Assembly (NCBI RefSeq): GCF_025860405.1
Contig: NZ_CP063785.1
Span: 992,001 to 1,056,000 of the forward strand
DNA: 64,000 bases
Reading direction: 5' to 3'
Source of the DNA: Tolypothrix sp. PCC 7712
GTDB lineage: Bacteria > Cyanobacteriota > Cyanobacteriia > Cyanobacteriales > Nostocaceae
Shown here in pieces: positions 8,261 to 16,545 of this stretch. A program made the translations under genes and the position numbers. Below the pieces are notes generated by a model that made no database searches, had not been told where the DNA came from, and was given only the letters and a program-made list of their open reading frames with translations. The stretch's first letter is position 1; each line of letters begins with the position of its first letter.

Positions 8261-9409
8261 ATGAACTCATCCAACAATATTCTAATTCAAGGTATTCCTG
8301 ATAGTATACCTGAGCCAATAGCTGCTATTTTTCGCTCTAGACTATTGAATGCAACCAATAAGTTTATAGATGAAACTGGTCTAGAAAGTATCAAAGTAAC
8401 TGTTGGTGATGCAAAAACTTTACAGAACACGGAAGTAAAACAATATAACTCCATCGCAGAAAGTGAAAGTAATCAGGAAAAGGCTAGTAACGATTTATCA
8501 ACACAAGAACGTGCTTGTAGATATAAAGCTCAAGAACCACTATTTGCTTTTGAACAATTAATAGTGCCTAAAGAAGTAGAAGAAGACTTACTTTTAGCTG
8601 TTGACTTAATTCACTTAGAAGCAAAAGTCTTTGATGAATGGGGTTTGCGAAAAATAGAGCCATTTCCACGTACAGCACTTAATTTCTATGGAGCACCTGG
8701 AACAGGAAAAACTTTGTCAGCACATGCTATAGCATCCAAAATAAATCGACCGATTTTAGTTGCTAGCTATGCTCAGATTGAAAGTATGTATCATGGTGAG
8801 GGACCAAAAAATGTTGAAGCAATTTTCCTTGCAGCAGAACGAGAAAATGCTGTGTTATTTATAGATGAAGCAGATTCCTTACTATCTAAGCGACTAACAA
8901 ATGTAACGCAAGGCTCAGAACAAGCTATCAACTCGATGCGTAGTCAGTTGTTAATTTGTCTAGAGAAATTTCGTGGAGTCGTAATATTTTCTACAAATCT
9001 TGTTGAAAACTACGATAAAGCATTTGAAACACGGGTGCGTCATGTTCGTTTTCCAATGCCGGATGAAAAATGCAGACGAGAAATTTGGAAGCGACATCTC
9101 CCCGAACAAATGCCATTAGAAAAAGATGTCACTTTTGAAAGACTTGCCCAAGTTGATGATGTTTGTGGTAGGGACATAAAAAATGCTGTTATTGATGCAG
9201 CAATGAGAGCAGGAAGACAAGAGAAAAGAAGTGTTGCAGTTAGTGATTTACTTAATTCTATTGAGCGAATTAAAGCAGCACGTATTCAAACCAACTCTGA
9301 ATCACAAAAGCTACAACCCGAGGAAGAAGAGAAAGTGAGAAATCAGGTACTAGAAGCTTTATCTCAGCAAGCAAAACAACAAAATGGTGCAGATAATTAT
9401 ATAAACTAA
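8261..9409 (+). CDS. Classical AAA ATPase (spastin/Vps4/FtsH-like core)
   Basis: A 382-residue AAA ATPase with a single module. The N-terminal 90 residues are not recognisable. The core has Walker A GAPGTGKT (144-151), a pore-loop-like SMYHGEG segment (175-181), Walker B VLFIDEAD (198-205), sensor-1 STN and an arginine-finger region ETRVRHVRF, followed by the small helical lid and a Glu/Gln-rich C-terminal tail. Such proteins form hexamers that pull on or remodel protein substrates. No protease or zinc-metalloprotease motif follows, so any proteolysis would need a partner. It sits in a cluster with two small membrane proteins and a membrane-anchored TPR protein, suggesting a membrane-associated remodelling complex (inference). 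Confidence 0.85.
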   Translation: MNSSNNILIQGIPDSIPEPIAAIFRSRLLNATNKFIDETGLESIKVTVGDAKTLQNTEVKQYNSIAESESNQEKASNDLSTQERACRYKAQEPLFAFEQLIVPKEVEEDLLLAVDLIHLEAKVFDEWGLRKIEPFPRTALNFYGAPGTGKTLSAHAIASKINRPILVASYAQIESMYHGEGPKNVEAIFLAAERENAVLFIDEADSLLSKRLTNVTQGSEQAINSMRSQLLICLEKFRGVVIFSTNLVENYDKAFETRVRHVRFPMPDEKCRREIWKRHLPEQMPLEKDVTFERLAQVDDVCGRDIKNAVIDAAMRAGRQEKRSVAVSDLLNSIERIKAARIQTNSESQKLQPEEEEKVRNQVLEALSQQAKQQNGADNYIN

Positions 9410-9498
9410 AAACTAAAAATTATTAGTGATTTATAAAGTAGATAGGCATAAACAAATACAACTAGCAACATCAGTAATTTATAAATACTAAAAAATTA

Positions 9499-9828
9499 TT
9501 GATTAACACGGTTATATTATTTTATGCTGTCTTACTTTTATTGTTGATTCTTTATAAATATTTTTATCGAAATAAAATGCAGTTTTTTATAATTATATTT
9601 CGTATGCCAATAGGTTTGATAGGTCTATTTATTAGCATAATATTCTGGACTACAATTTTTATTTCGGAAACAATAATTGTTTTTATTTGTTTTCCTATAG
9701 CAGCAATTTTCAGTAGTCGTATTCATATAGAATCTTCTTTTATAGGTAATTATCCTAATTCAAATCCGATTGAAAATATTAGCGAAAATATACAAAATAT
9801 TTGGGGATGGGTTTTTGATACATGGTAA
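9499..9828 (+). CDS. Small hydrophobic membrane protein
   Basis: About 109 residues, unknown function. There are two or three membrane spans in the first 75 residues (ILFYAVLLLLLILYKYF; IGLIGLFISIIFWTTIFI; ETIIVFICFPIAAIF) and a short polar C-terminal tail rich in Asn and Ile. The listed start is a TTG at 9499; an ATG at 9577 would remove the first span, and no strong ribosome site favours either. It lies between the AAA ATPase and TPR protein genes on the same strand, with gaps of 89 and 40 bp, so it is probably part of the same transcription unit. The base composition is very AT-rich, like the rest of the cluster. Confidence 0.5.
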   Translation: MINTVILFYAVLLLLLILYKYFYRNKMQFFIIIFRMPIGLIGLFISIIFWTTIFISETIIVFICFPIAAIFSSRIHIESSFIGNYPNSNPIENISENIQNIWGWVFDTW

Positions 9829-9868
9829 TCAAAAAAGATTAATAAATAATAATTTTAACTTTATAATA

Positions 9869-11098
9869 ATGTTCTCCAACGAAAACAATAATGCAGCCTT
9901 ATCCATTGCTGGGCTAGCTGTAGTCGCAACTGGAATATGGACAATTTTCACTAACTCCAATAACTCAAATAGCGACCAAATTCAAACGCAAATTCAAGCT
10001 TCATTTAATCAAGCAGTCGCATTAACTCAACAAGGAAACTATTATCAAGCAACCCAGATATTCTTCCAGATTCTGCAAACCAATCCTCAACACGCACATA
10101 CCTATAACTATCTTGCTTGGATTTACGCAATTCATAACTTTCAACTCGATCAAGCACTTGCATTTGCAAACAAAGCTGTTCAACTAGCAACTAATCATAT
10201 TGATAAAGCTTGTTTTATTGACACACTTGCAGAAGTTTATGCTTGTAGACAAGAATTGGATACAGCAATAAAATTATCTCTAGAATACTTAAATATACTT
10301 CAAAGTATTAATCAATATCCCAGTCAACCAACAACTTATTTCCGTTTAGCATCGTGCTATCGAGTCAAGCAAGATTTTCGTAGCGCTTACAATGTTATTC
10401 AACAAATATTACAATCTAATAATCTCGGCGCAAGAGACTATGCCACCATTGGCGATATATTTTATATGATGGGAAATACCGTTTTGATGAAAGGAGTTTA
10501 TCATGACGCTATCTATCATTATAATAATGCTGAAATTCAATATAAACATGCAATTCAAGTAGCTGGTAATCAAAATATTCCCCAAGGTATTTTATTATTT
10601 CAGCTAAGTCGTAATATTGGAGACAAGGGTGTCGCTTTTTATTACCTAAAAGATTATCATAATTCTAAAATAACGCATCAGGAAGCATACCAAATATATC
10701 CTTATAATCCTTATCCACCAGTTAATTTAGCGCTAATAGCAGCACGAGATAAAAATTATCAAGAAATGCTTTGTTGGTTAGGGATTGCAATGCCTTATAT
10801 TGTTGATAATCCTCCTTTCATTCAACAAGGACATCTCATCTCAACTATGCTGAATGATTTGGATTTTTATGAATACAGAGATGATGTTTTAGGTTTACTT
10901 TTAAATCATGGCAAAATTAATTCTCTAGACTATCAACGATATTTAAAAAATTGGATGGAGCAAAAATCAAGCCCTACACATCAGTTGGCTAACTTCTCTC
11001 AGCAAAATTTCTATGCCGAGGTTACAGGTGTCGCTGGGAATGTAGAAGGAAATTTTATGTATCAGCCTCAAAGTACTTGTGAAAAAACTAAAAACTAA
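9869..11098 (+). CDS. Membrane-anchored TPR-repeat protein with C-terminal GVAGNVEG motif
   Basis: A 409-residue protein. One N-terminal membrane segment (about 9-28, AALSIAGLAVVATGIWTIF) is followed by a low-complexity Asn/Ser/Gln linker and a series of TPR-like helical repeats (for example AVALTQQGNYYQATQIFFQI and LAEVYACRQELDTAIKLSLE). The tail carries TGVAGNVEGNF, also present in the next protein. The start is the ATG at 9869: the longer reading frame to 9770 would overlap the preceding gene and would put charged residues before the membrane span. TPR domains bind proteins, so this is likely a scaffold. It is the fifth gene of the cluster. Confidence 0.75.
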   Translation: MFSNENNNAALSIAGLAVVATGIWTIFTNSNNSNSDQIQTQIQASFNQAVALTQQGNYYQATQIFFQILQTNPQHAHTYNYLAWIYAIHNFQLDQALAFANKAVQLATNHIDKACFIDTLAEVYACRQELDTAIKLSLEYLNILQSINQYPSQPTTYFRLASCYRVKQDFRSAYNVIQQILQSNNLGARDYATIGDIFYMMGNTVLMKGVYHDAIYHYNNAEIQYKHAIQVAGNQNIPQGILLFQLSRNIGDKGVAFYYLKDYHNSKITHQEAYQIYPYNPYPPVNLALIAARDKNYQEMLCWLGIAMPYIVDNPPFIQQGHLISTMLNDLDFYEYRDDVLGLLLNHGKINSLDYQRYLKNWMEQKSSPTHQLANFSQQNFYAEVTGVAGNVEGNFMYQPQSTCEKTKN

Positions 11099-11124
11099 TA
11101 AATTGATGATCAGGAGATAATTTT

Positions 11125-11487
11125 ATGTCAGATAATTTCAAAGTACAAATGAATATGAATCAGGCAACTATTTCCGGTGGTGTCGCTGGGAATGTTGAAG
11201 GCGATTTTAACGTTAACCAAACAAAAAATAATTTATCCGAAGCAGCAGCAGAAATCCAACAGCTACTTAACCAATTATCCCAAAGCTACCCGACAACCAC
11301 AACAGCCGAAAAAATGACGGTAGCAAGTGCAGCAATTCAACACATAGAAAATAATCATGCCCTGCGTCAACGAGTACTCAGCGCGTTAAAAACTGGTGGT
11401 ATCCAAGCATTAGGACAAATACTAAATCACCCCGCAGCTACATTTTTAATTGCTGCTTTGGAAGATTGGCAAAAAAGCCACAATTAG
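11125..11487 (+). CDS. Small GVAGNVEG-motif protein
   Basis: A 120-residue soluble protein of a type I associate with cyanobacteria; the function is unknown. The N-terminal 35 residues contain SGGVAGNVEGDFNVNQ, a probable beta-hairpin shared with the C-terminus of the preceding TPR protein. The rest is helical (AAAEIQQLLNQLSQSYP; TVASAAIQHIENN; KTGGIQALGQILNHP). An AGGAG site lies about 8 bp before the ATG. The stop codon is unusual: a MITE-like element is inserted in it, so TAG is made of two bases of the duplication and the first base of the element, while the reconstructed uninterrupted site would read TAA. The product is unchanged by the insertion. Confidence 0.75.
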   Translation: MSDNFKVQMNMNQATISGGVAGNVEGDFNVNQTKNNLSEAAAEIQQLLNQLSQSYPTTTTAEKMTVASAAIQHIENNHALRQRVLSALKTGGIQALGQILNHPAATFLIAALEDWQKSHN

Positions 11488-11608
11488 GGACTTCCAAATA
11501 AAAAATATCCCAGTATTTATTGTGGGGTAGATATCTTGTCCGCCCAGTTTATGTGGCAGGCAAGATGCCCGCTCCACAAGATGGAATAATTTATTTCTTG
11601 GAGATCCC
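11487..11608. repeat. MITE-B copy 1 (122 bp)
   Basis: Imperfect terminal inverted repeat (GGGACTTCCAA at one end, TTGGAGATCCC at the other), internal inverted blocks around TTGTCCGCCC and GGCAAGATGCCCGC, and TTA on both sides (11484-11486 and 11609-11611). A near-identical reversed copy lies at 22354-22476. It is non-coding, so it depends on a transposase elsewhere. Confidence 0.8.
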
Positions 11609-11652
11609 TTAAATCATACCATTTTGAAAAAAGAACGCGACAGATGAATAGT

Positions 11653-11712
11653 AGGGGCACGGCATCCACAATCTTTTGGTATAGTCAATTATCTTATTGG
11701 TGCCGTGCCCCT
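11653..11712. repeat. Short inverted-repeat element (AGGGGCACGGCA)
   Basis: Perfect 12-bp inverted repeats, AGGGGCACGGCA (11653-11664) and its complement (11701-11712), around a 36-bp AT-rich centre. A related remnant is at 59739-59763. With MITE-B it fills the 319-bp gap between 11487 and 11807; no gene was seen there. Confidence 0.65.
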
Positions 11713-11806
11713 ATAAAGCATTTATCTGGCGCAAAAATCATTTGAATTGGTACAATTCAAAATTCCTCATTAAATTACGAATTACGAATTACGAATTACC
11801 AATTCT

Positions 11807-13969
11807 CTAAGGTGTACTTGTCGGCGTAGGCGTAGCCGTCTCTGTTGGTGTCGGCGTAATTGTTTCCGTGGGCGTTGGTATAGGTGTTTCGGTAACTGTG
11901 GGTGTGGGTGTTGGGGTTGGGGGAGTAGGAGATTCGGCTTTGATGCTGAGTTCATAATCTGCTGATTGTGAGGCTGTGGAAACAACCACAAACTCATAAA
12001 AGCCATCTTCTGGGAGTTTGATTGATAAACTCCGTTGCGTTGAATCTTGTAAAAATTGGATTTTGCCGGAGGGGGAATAAATTGATAATAAAACTTTGGT
12101 ATTGGCTTTTAAATTCGCTGTTAAAGATTGTTCTTTAACTAATTGAGCGATGTAGACTTTGCCATTACTAGGAGAAAGAGTACCACTAACAGATTTACTA
12201 ACAGTACCTTGATCAAAAATTATTTTCTCAAAAGCGCTTCCAGCTAAAATGGCGCTGAGTTTATCACTCACAAACCCATACCAAACTTGTCCAATTGGTT
12301 TATCAATAAAAGTTTTGTTGCGCTGGTTAGGAAAGGCTGCAAAGAAAGCTACATCACCTAAATCATATAAAGAACGGCTACCAACATTTACTTGGTTAAC
12401 TTCCACTTTCCAGCGATCGCGTTCTGCTGATGTGTAGGTTCCTAGCTGCTGGCGGGCTTTGGCGCTGAGTAGGGCTAGTTTGTCTAAAGTTTCTGCGGCT
12501 TGTTTATCCCATTGTGCCCGTAAACTCTCATCTTCTGGCCCATCGCTGAGGGTTCTTCCCTGTAAACTGGGGTTTTTCTCCCAGAACAGCTGATTTACCA
12601 AATTCACGTAAAAGTTATAGTCTATCCCCAATTGTTGACGGCGATCGCGCAATCTATTTTTGCGTTGCTGTTCTGCTTGGGAATACTGGGGTGCGGGTGT
12701 GGTGGGGGTTGCTGTGGGTGTGGGTGTCACTCCGCCAAGATTACCACCGTCCGATTGAATTAAATTTTTCACTCCCCACAAACCAACTCCCGCCAGACTC
12801 GCCCCTAATAGCACTGCTAAAACAGTCTTGACGGGTGATGAAGAATTTTGAGGTTCCGGGGAACGAACAGGAACAGGGGGAGGGGGAGATGGTGAAATCG
12901 CAATAGTTCCCGATTCAGTTGGTTGTGTAGGACGTTGAATGGGTGGTTGAATTGGTGGTTGAATTGGCGGTTGAGTCGGTGCTTGAGTTTGTGCGTTCCC
13001 AATAGTCACTACCGGGGAGTTCAGCAGTTGTAAAACTTGATGCGCCGATTGATAGCGATCGCCTGGTCGGGGCGATAACATTTTATTGAATAATTGTCCT
13101 AAAGCTGGGCTGAGTCTAACTTCGCGTTCCCATTGCCAACTGAGGGTATAAGTATCAATTAAATCGTTTGGCTGTTTACCTGTCAGTAAAACTAACATAG
13201 TAGCCGCCAAAGCATATAAATCGCTGTGGGGAGACACCAAACCAGTTTGCATTTGTTCTGGAGGTGCAAATCCCACTTTACCCAGGAGAGTGGGTGAGGG
13301 TGGAGAGCCGACAACACCCGGCTGATAATATTGGGAAGCTACAGTGGCGACTACTTGCTTTACACCACCAAAATCAATTAATACTGGCAGTTGATCGCTT
13401 TTGCGAAGAATTAAATTATCTGGGGAAATATCGCGATGAATAACTCCCAAGGAGTGAATGTACTCCAACACCGGGAGAATTTGCTGTAAAAGTTGGCGAA
13501 TTTCCGCTTCCGTAAACCGCAAACCTTGCTGCTGACGATTATTTAATAGAGAACTATAAGTTTCTCCTTCCACATAATCTTGCACCAAAAACAGGTATTC
13601 TTTCCCACCCAAATTGATGCGAAACAATTCCCGAAAACGGGGAATTTGGGGATGTTGTAGCTGATAAAGAACACTAGCTTCGCGCTGAAACAGTTCTTCC
13701 GCCTTTTGTAAAACATAAGCCGTTTGTACTTGCGGCGAAAACTCCTTTAAAACACACAATTCACGGAATCTATTGATATCCTCCGCCAAATAAGTGCGCC
13801 CAAAACCACCTTGTCCAATTTGATGCAAAATCGCATAGCGATCGCCTAAAATTTTTCCCGCTTGGATACTATAATTTACAGGCTGATCTGCTAGCTTTTC
13901 GCCACAATTGTGACAAAAACGACTACCAACCGGATTTTCATGTCCTTGAGAGCAATACACAGAAGGCAT
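11807..13969 (-). CDS. Zinc-ribbon Ser/Thr protein kinase with extracytoplasmic C-terminal domains
   Basis: A 720-residue Hanks-type kinase. A zinc-ribbon-like N-terminus (C6, C19-x-x-C22) is followed by the kinase domain (about 41-325) with glycine loop GQGGFG (52-57), lysine K75, HRD (178-180, as HRDISPDN) and DFG (199-201). A proline/threonine linker leads to one membrane span (about 390-412, VLLGASLAGVGLWGV). Outside lies a domain of about 140 residues shared with the neighbouring kinase (RRQQL, LQGRTLSD, IGQVWYGF), then a beta-rich PPC-like domain, and a long Thr/Pro-rich tail of repeated PTPTET units. It probably senses an envelope signal and phosphorylates cytoplasmic targets. A paralogous kinase gene precedes it on the same strand, 133 bp away. 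Confidence 0.9.
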   Translation of the reverse strand: MPSVYCSQGHENPVGSRFCHNCGEKLADQPVNYSIQAGKILGDRYAILHQIGQGGFGRTYLAEDINRFRELCVLKEFSPQVQTAYVLQKAEELFQREASVLYQLQHPQIPRFRELFRINLGGKEYLFLVQDYVEGETYSSLLNNRQQQGLRFTEAEIRQLLQQILPVLEYIHSLGVIHRDISPDNLILRKSDQLPVLIDFGGVKQVVATVASQYYQPGVVGSPPSPTLLGKVGFAPPEQMQTGLVSPHSDLYALAATMLVLLTGKQPNDLIDTYTLSWQWEREVRLSPALGQLFNKMLSPRPGDRYQSAHQVLQLLNSPVVTIGNAQTQAPTQPPIQPPIQPPIQRPTQPTESGTIAISPSPPPPVPVRSPEPQNSSSPVKTVLAVLLGASLAGVGLWGVKNLIQSDGGNLGGVTPTPTATPTTPAPQYSQAEQQRKNRLRDRRQQLGIDYNFYVNLVNQLFWEKNPSLQGRTLSDGPEDESLRAQWDKQAAETLDKLALLSAKARQQLGTYTSAERDRWKVEVNQVNVGSRSLYDLGDVAFFAAFPNQRNKTFIDKPIGQVWYGFVSDKLSAILAGSAFEKIIFDQGTVSKSVSGTLSPSNGKVYIAQLVKEQSLTANLKANTKVLLSIYSPSGKIQFLQDSTQRSLSIKLPEDGFYEFVVVSTASQSADYELSIKAESPTPPTPTPTPTVTETPIPTPTETITPTPTETATPTPTSTP

Positions 13970-14064
13970 ATAAAATTAGTTTATATTCATAGGGCATGGG
14001 GCATTGAGAGTACTGAGTGCTGAGTTCTGAGTCAGGAGTTATAAAGTTATTCGCTTTTTCTCTT

Positions 14065-14098
14065 CCCAGTCCCCAGTCCCCAGTCCCCAATCCCCGAT
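14065..14098. repeat. Heptanucleotide short tandem repeat (CCCCAGT)n
   Basis: About five heptamers, CCCCAGT changing to CCCCAAT, between the two kinase genes. Such STRRs are typical of heterocystous cyanobacteria. Confidence 0.8.
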
Positions 14099-14102
14099 AC
14101 CC

Positions 14103-15791
14103 CTAATTGCCAGATTTTACTTTACTTACTTGATCGGCTGCGATCGCATACCAAATTTGACCATAGGTTTGTTGATTGAGTTTCCCACGCTGTTGACCGG
14201 GAAACAACCGATCAAATTTAGCATAGGTATCTTTTGTTAGTTGATTCAGGGTGTAATTACCAAATTCACCGTTGCTGGCTTGTCGCCTCCAGGTATCGAA
14301 ATCTTTTTGACTGTAGCTTCCTAGTTTACGACGAGCGGCTGAATTGAGATTGGCTTGTTCCAATTTTTGCAACAGGTTTTCTGCAATCCCGTTCCAATCA
14401 TCTCGGAATCGCGCATCTTCGGCGCTAGAGGTAAGGCTACGCCCTTGTAATTCTGGATGTTTTGTATAAAACAAGTTATCTACCATCCGGATGAAAAAGC
14501 CTTCGGGAATTTCCAGTTGTTGACGGCGACTTAAAATATCGCTGATGCGGCTTTTTCCTTTGTCGCTAACTGGCTGACCAATGGGTAAAGAAATCGAGGG
14601 AATTGATGGGACAGAAATTGAAGATACCGCCCGAATTACACCATTGACTACCGCGAACGTACCAGCAACAATTAACCCTACTGCAGCCGTTCCTCCCAAG
14701 CTGACAATAAAAGGACGTAACCAAACCGGAGCAGGTATTTTATTACTAATTAATTGCGTTTGGCTCTTGATTTTACTAACAATTTTATTAGTCTGTTTAC
14801 CTTGTTTACCTCCCGGAGCGACAATCATTGTCTTAAGTTTGGTAATGTAAGAGTTTGGTGGTTTGGTAGACATTTTTGTAGGTAACTCTTTCAAGACTTG
14901 ATTGGCATTTTGGTAGCGAGCATTAGGTTGATAAGCTAACATCTTTTTAAATACTGCTTCCAATTTAGGACTGACTTTGATTTCTTTGCCCCAACGCCAC
15001 ATTCCTTGATAACTATCATAAAGCCCTTGTGGTTCCTTACCTGTAATCAACACCAAAGCTGTTACTGCTAAGGAGTACAAATCACTACTAAAAAATACTT
15101 TACCTTGTCGTAATTGCTCCTCTGGTGCATAGCCTGTTTTACCTAATAAAGTATTATTAGCCGCTAACTGCGTAAACCAAAACCCTTGAGATGCAGGTAA
15201 TTGTTTCACACCCCCAAAGTCAATTAAGACTGGTAAATTATCAGAACGCCGCCAGATTAAATTATCGGGAGAAATATCGCGGTGTACTACATCTTTTGAG
15301 TGGAGATAAGCTAATACAGGTAAGATTTTTTCTAATAATAAAAGTACTTCTTCTTCAGTAAAAGTTTTGCCTTGGCTTTGGCGCTGTTCCAATAGCTGAT
15401 AATAATTATCACCGTCTATATAATCTTGAACTAAAAAGAAAAAATCCCTACCGCCTAACTTCTCTTGTAGCGAAGCATGAAACTTGGGAATTTGTGGGTG
15501 CTGGAGTTTTGTTAGTACATTTGCTTCTCTCTCAAACAACTCCTTAGCTTTCTGTAAATCTTGCGGTTCTTCTACCTGGGGTGCAAATTCCTTCAGCACG
15601 CATTGCTGATCCCCTTGATTTTTATCCTCTGCCAAATAAGTACGCCCAAAGCCACCTTGACCGAGTTGACGTATAATTTTATAGCGTTTATCTACCAGCT
15701 GCCCTACAGGCAAAGGCAATGGTTCACCGCAATGAGTACAAAAACGGTTACTGCCATTATTTACGTGTTGTTTAGTGCAATATACCTGCAT
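14103..15791 (-). CDS. Zinc-ribbon Ser/Thr protein kinase, paralogue
   Basis: A 562-residue kinase of the same architecture as the one downstream: cysteines C5, C18-x-x-C21, kinase domain about 33-310 with GQGGFG (44-49), K67, HRD (170-172) and DFG (191-193), then a basic linker, one membrane span (about 365-390, VSLGGTAAVGLIVAGTFAVV) and an extracytoplasmic domain of about 140 residues (RRQQL, LQGRSLTS, YGQIWYAIAAD) homologous to that of its neighbour. It lacks the PPC-like domain and the Thr/Pro tail. The ligand of the shared outer domain is unknown. The two genes look like an old tandem duplication. Confidence 0.9.
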   Translation of the reverse strand: MQVYCTKQHVNNGSNRFCTHCGEPLPLPVGQLVDKRYKIIRQLGQGGFGRTYLAEDKNQGDQQCVLKEFAPQVEEPQDLQKAKELFEREANVLTKLQHPQIPKFHASLQEKLGGRDFFFLVQDYIDGDNYYQLLEQRQSQGKTFTEEEVLLLLEKILPVLAYLHSKDVVHRDISPDNLIWRRSDNLPVLIDFGGVKQLPASQGFWFTQLAANNTLLGKTGYAPEEQLRQGKVFFSSDLYSLAVTALVLITGKEPQGLYDSYQGMWRWGKEIKVSPKLEAVFKKMLAYQPNARYQNANQVLKELPTKMSTKPPNSYITKLKTMIVAPGGKQGKQTNKIVSKIKSQTQLISNKIPAPVWLRPFIVSLGGTAAVGLIVAGTFAVVNGVIRAVSSISVPSIPSISLPIGQPVSDKGKSRISDILSRRQQLEIPEGFFIRMVDNLFYTKHPELQGRSLTSSAEDARFRDDWNGIAENLLQKLEQANLNSAARRKLGSYSQKDFDTWRRQASNGEFGNYTLNQLTKDTYAKFDRLFPGQQRGKLNQQTYGQIWYAIAADQVSKVKSGN

Positions 15792-15920
15792 GGCGCTGAG
15801 GGATAGATAAGGATTTTTAATAAATTGCTACAAGAGGCTAGGCCCCATTTACAGAAATTGTCGCAACTTCTACCTTGAATCAGCAACAGGCGAAAAGTTT
15901 CCTTACATGTATTTAGTCGG

Positions 15921-15944
15921 AGAGACGCGATTAATCGCGTCTCT
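15921..15944. repeat. 24-bp perfect palindrome, dispersed repeat
   Basis: A perfect palindrome centred on GCGATTAATCGC with arms AGAGAC/GTCTCT. A reversed near-copy, including about 5 flanking bases each side, lies at 50092-50109. Confidence 0.75.
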
Positions 15945-15956
15945 ACAAAAGCTACC

Positions 15957-16040
15957 GTAGGGTGTGTTGTCGCGTAGCGCAACGCACCGCGAACCATTAA
16001 ATATTTAAGGTGCGTTAGCCTACGGCATAACACACCCTAC
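15957..16040. repeat. MITE-like element with GTAGGGTGTGTT ends
   Basis: 84 bp bounded by perfect 12-bp inverted repeats, GTAGGGTGTGTT (15957-15968) and AACACACCCTAC (16029-16040), with an internal inverted pair around GCGCAACGCACC and GGTGCGTTAGC. Non-coding. Confidence 0.75.
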
Positions 16041-16080
16041 TGGCGTGTCTAGCCTTAAATGTTGCAATAAAGATGAATTT

Positions 16081-16120
16081 TATCCGCGTTTATCTGCGTT
16101 TATCTGCGTTTATCGGCGGT
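16081..16120. repeat. Four tandem decamers (TATCTGCGTT)
   Basis: Exact 10-bp period: TATCCGCGTT, TATCTGCGTT, TATCTGCGTT, TATCGGCGGT. The repeat is in phase with the DNA helix; no function known. Confidence 0.8.
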
Positions 16121-16209
16121 TAATTTTTTCTAACCTAACGCACTATTTTAGCCTTGCCAGGCCACTACGTTGAATTTTGGTCTCTTAATATAGGTTGAAC
16201 TTTTTTGCA

Positions 16210-16404
16210 TTTAATGCAACATCGTGCAGCGTTAAGGCTTAATGTTATAACTTTAATGCAATATCGTGCAGCATTAAGGGTTAATGTTGTAACCTAAAGG
16301 CAAAACCTTTGACCATTAAGGGTTAATGTTATAACTATCATGCAACATCGTGCAGCATTAAGGGTTAATGTTGTAACCTAAAGGCTTAATGTTGCAAAAT
16401 AAAG
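16210..16404. repeat. 42-bp tandem repeat array, about 4.6 units
   Basis: Units start at 16210, 16252, 16294 and 16336, each exactly 42 bp, with a partial fifth from 16378. The core is ATGCAACATCGTGCAG followed by CATTAAGGGTTAATGTTGT, and each unit contains the inverted pair TGCAACAT/ATGTTGTA. Unit 3 is the most diverged in its first half. It lies just before the double ABC ATPase gene. Confidence 0.85.
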
Positions 16405-16432
16405 ACTTAAACCCTAGCACTAAAGAACTTGC

Positions 16433-16478
16433 CAGTCCCCAGTCCCCAATCCCCAACCCCCAATCCCCAACCCCCAAT
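16433..16478. repeat. Heptanucleotide short tandem repeat (CCCCAAT/CCCCAAC)
   Basis: Degenerate heptamers CCCCAGT, CCCCAAT and CCCCAAC, some with an extra C. Confidence 0.8.
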
Positions 16479-16545
16479 CATCTGCTAGACTAGCTTAAAT
16501 TTGCAATTATAAAAGCTGCTAGCTCCGGGCTGAATATATAAAAAT

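Larger units (their letters stand above)
15792..16545. other. Repeat-rich non-coding stretch
   Basis: No gene seen. It contains, in order, a 24-bp palindrome, an 84-bp MITE-like element, four decamers, a 42-bp tandem repeat array and a heptanucleotide repeat, each listed separately. Several short reading frames here fall entirely within these repeats and are not credible genes. Confidence 0.75.

Noticed and set aside
15761..16033. 90-codon minus-strand frame
   Set aside because: It runs through the palindrome and the GTAGGGTGTGTT MITE, so it is a chance frame in repeats.
16210..16404. CRISPR-like array
   Set aside because: The 42-bp units are contiguous, with no unique spacers between repeats.
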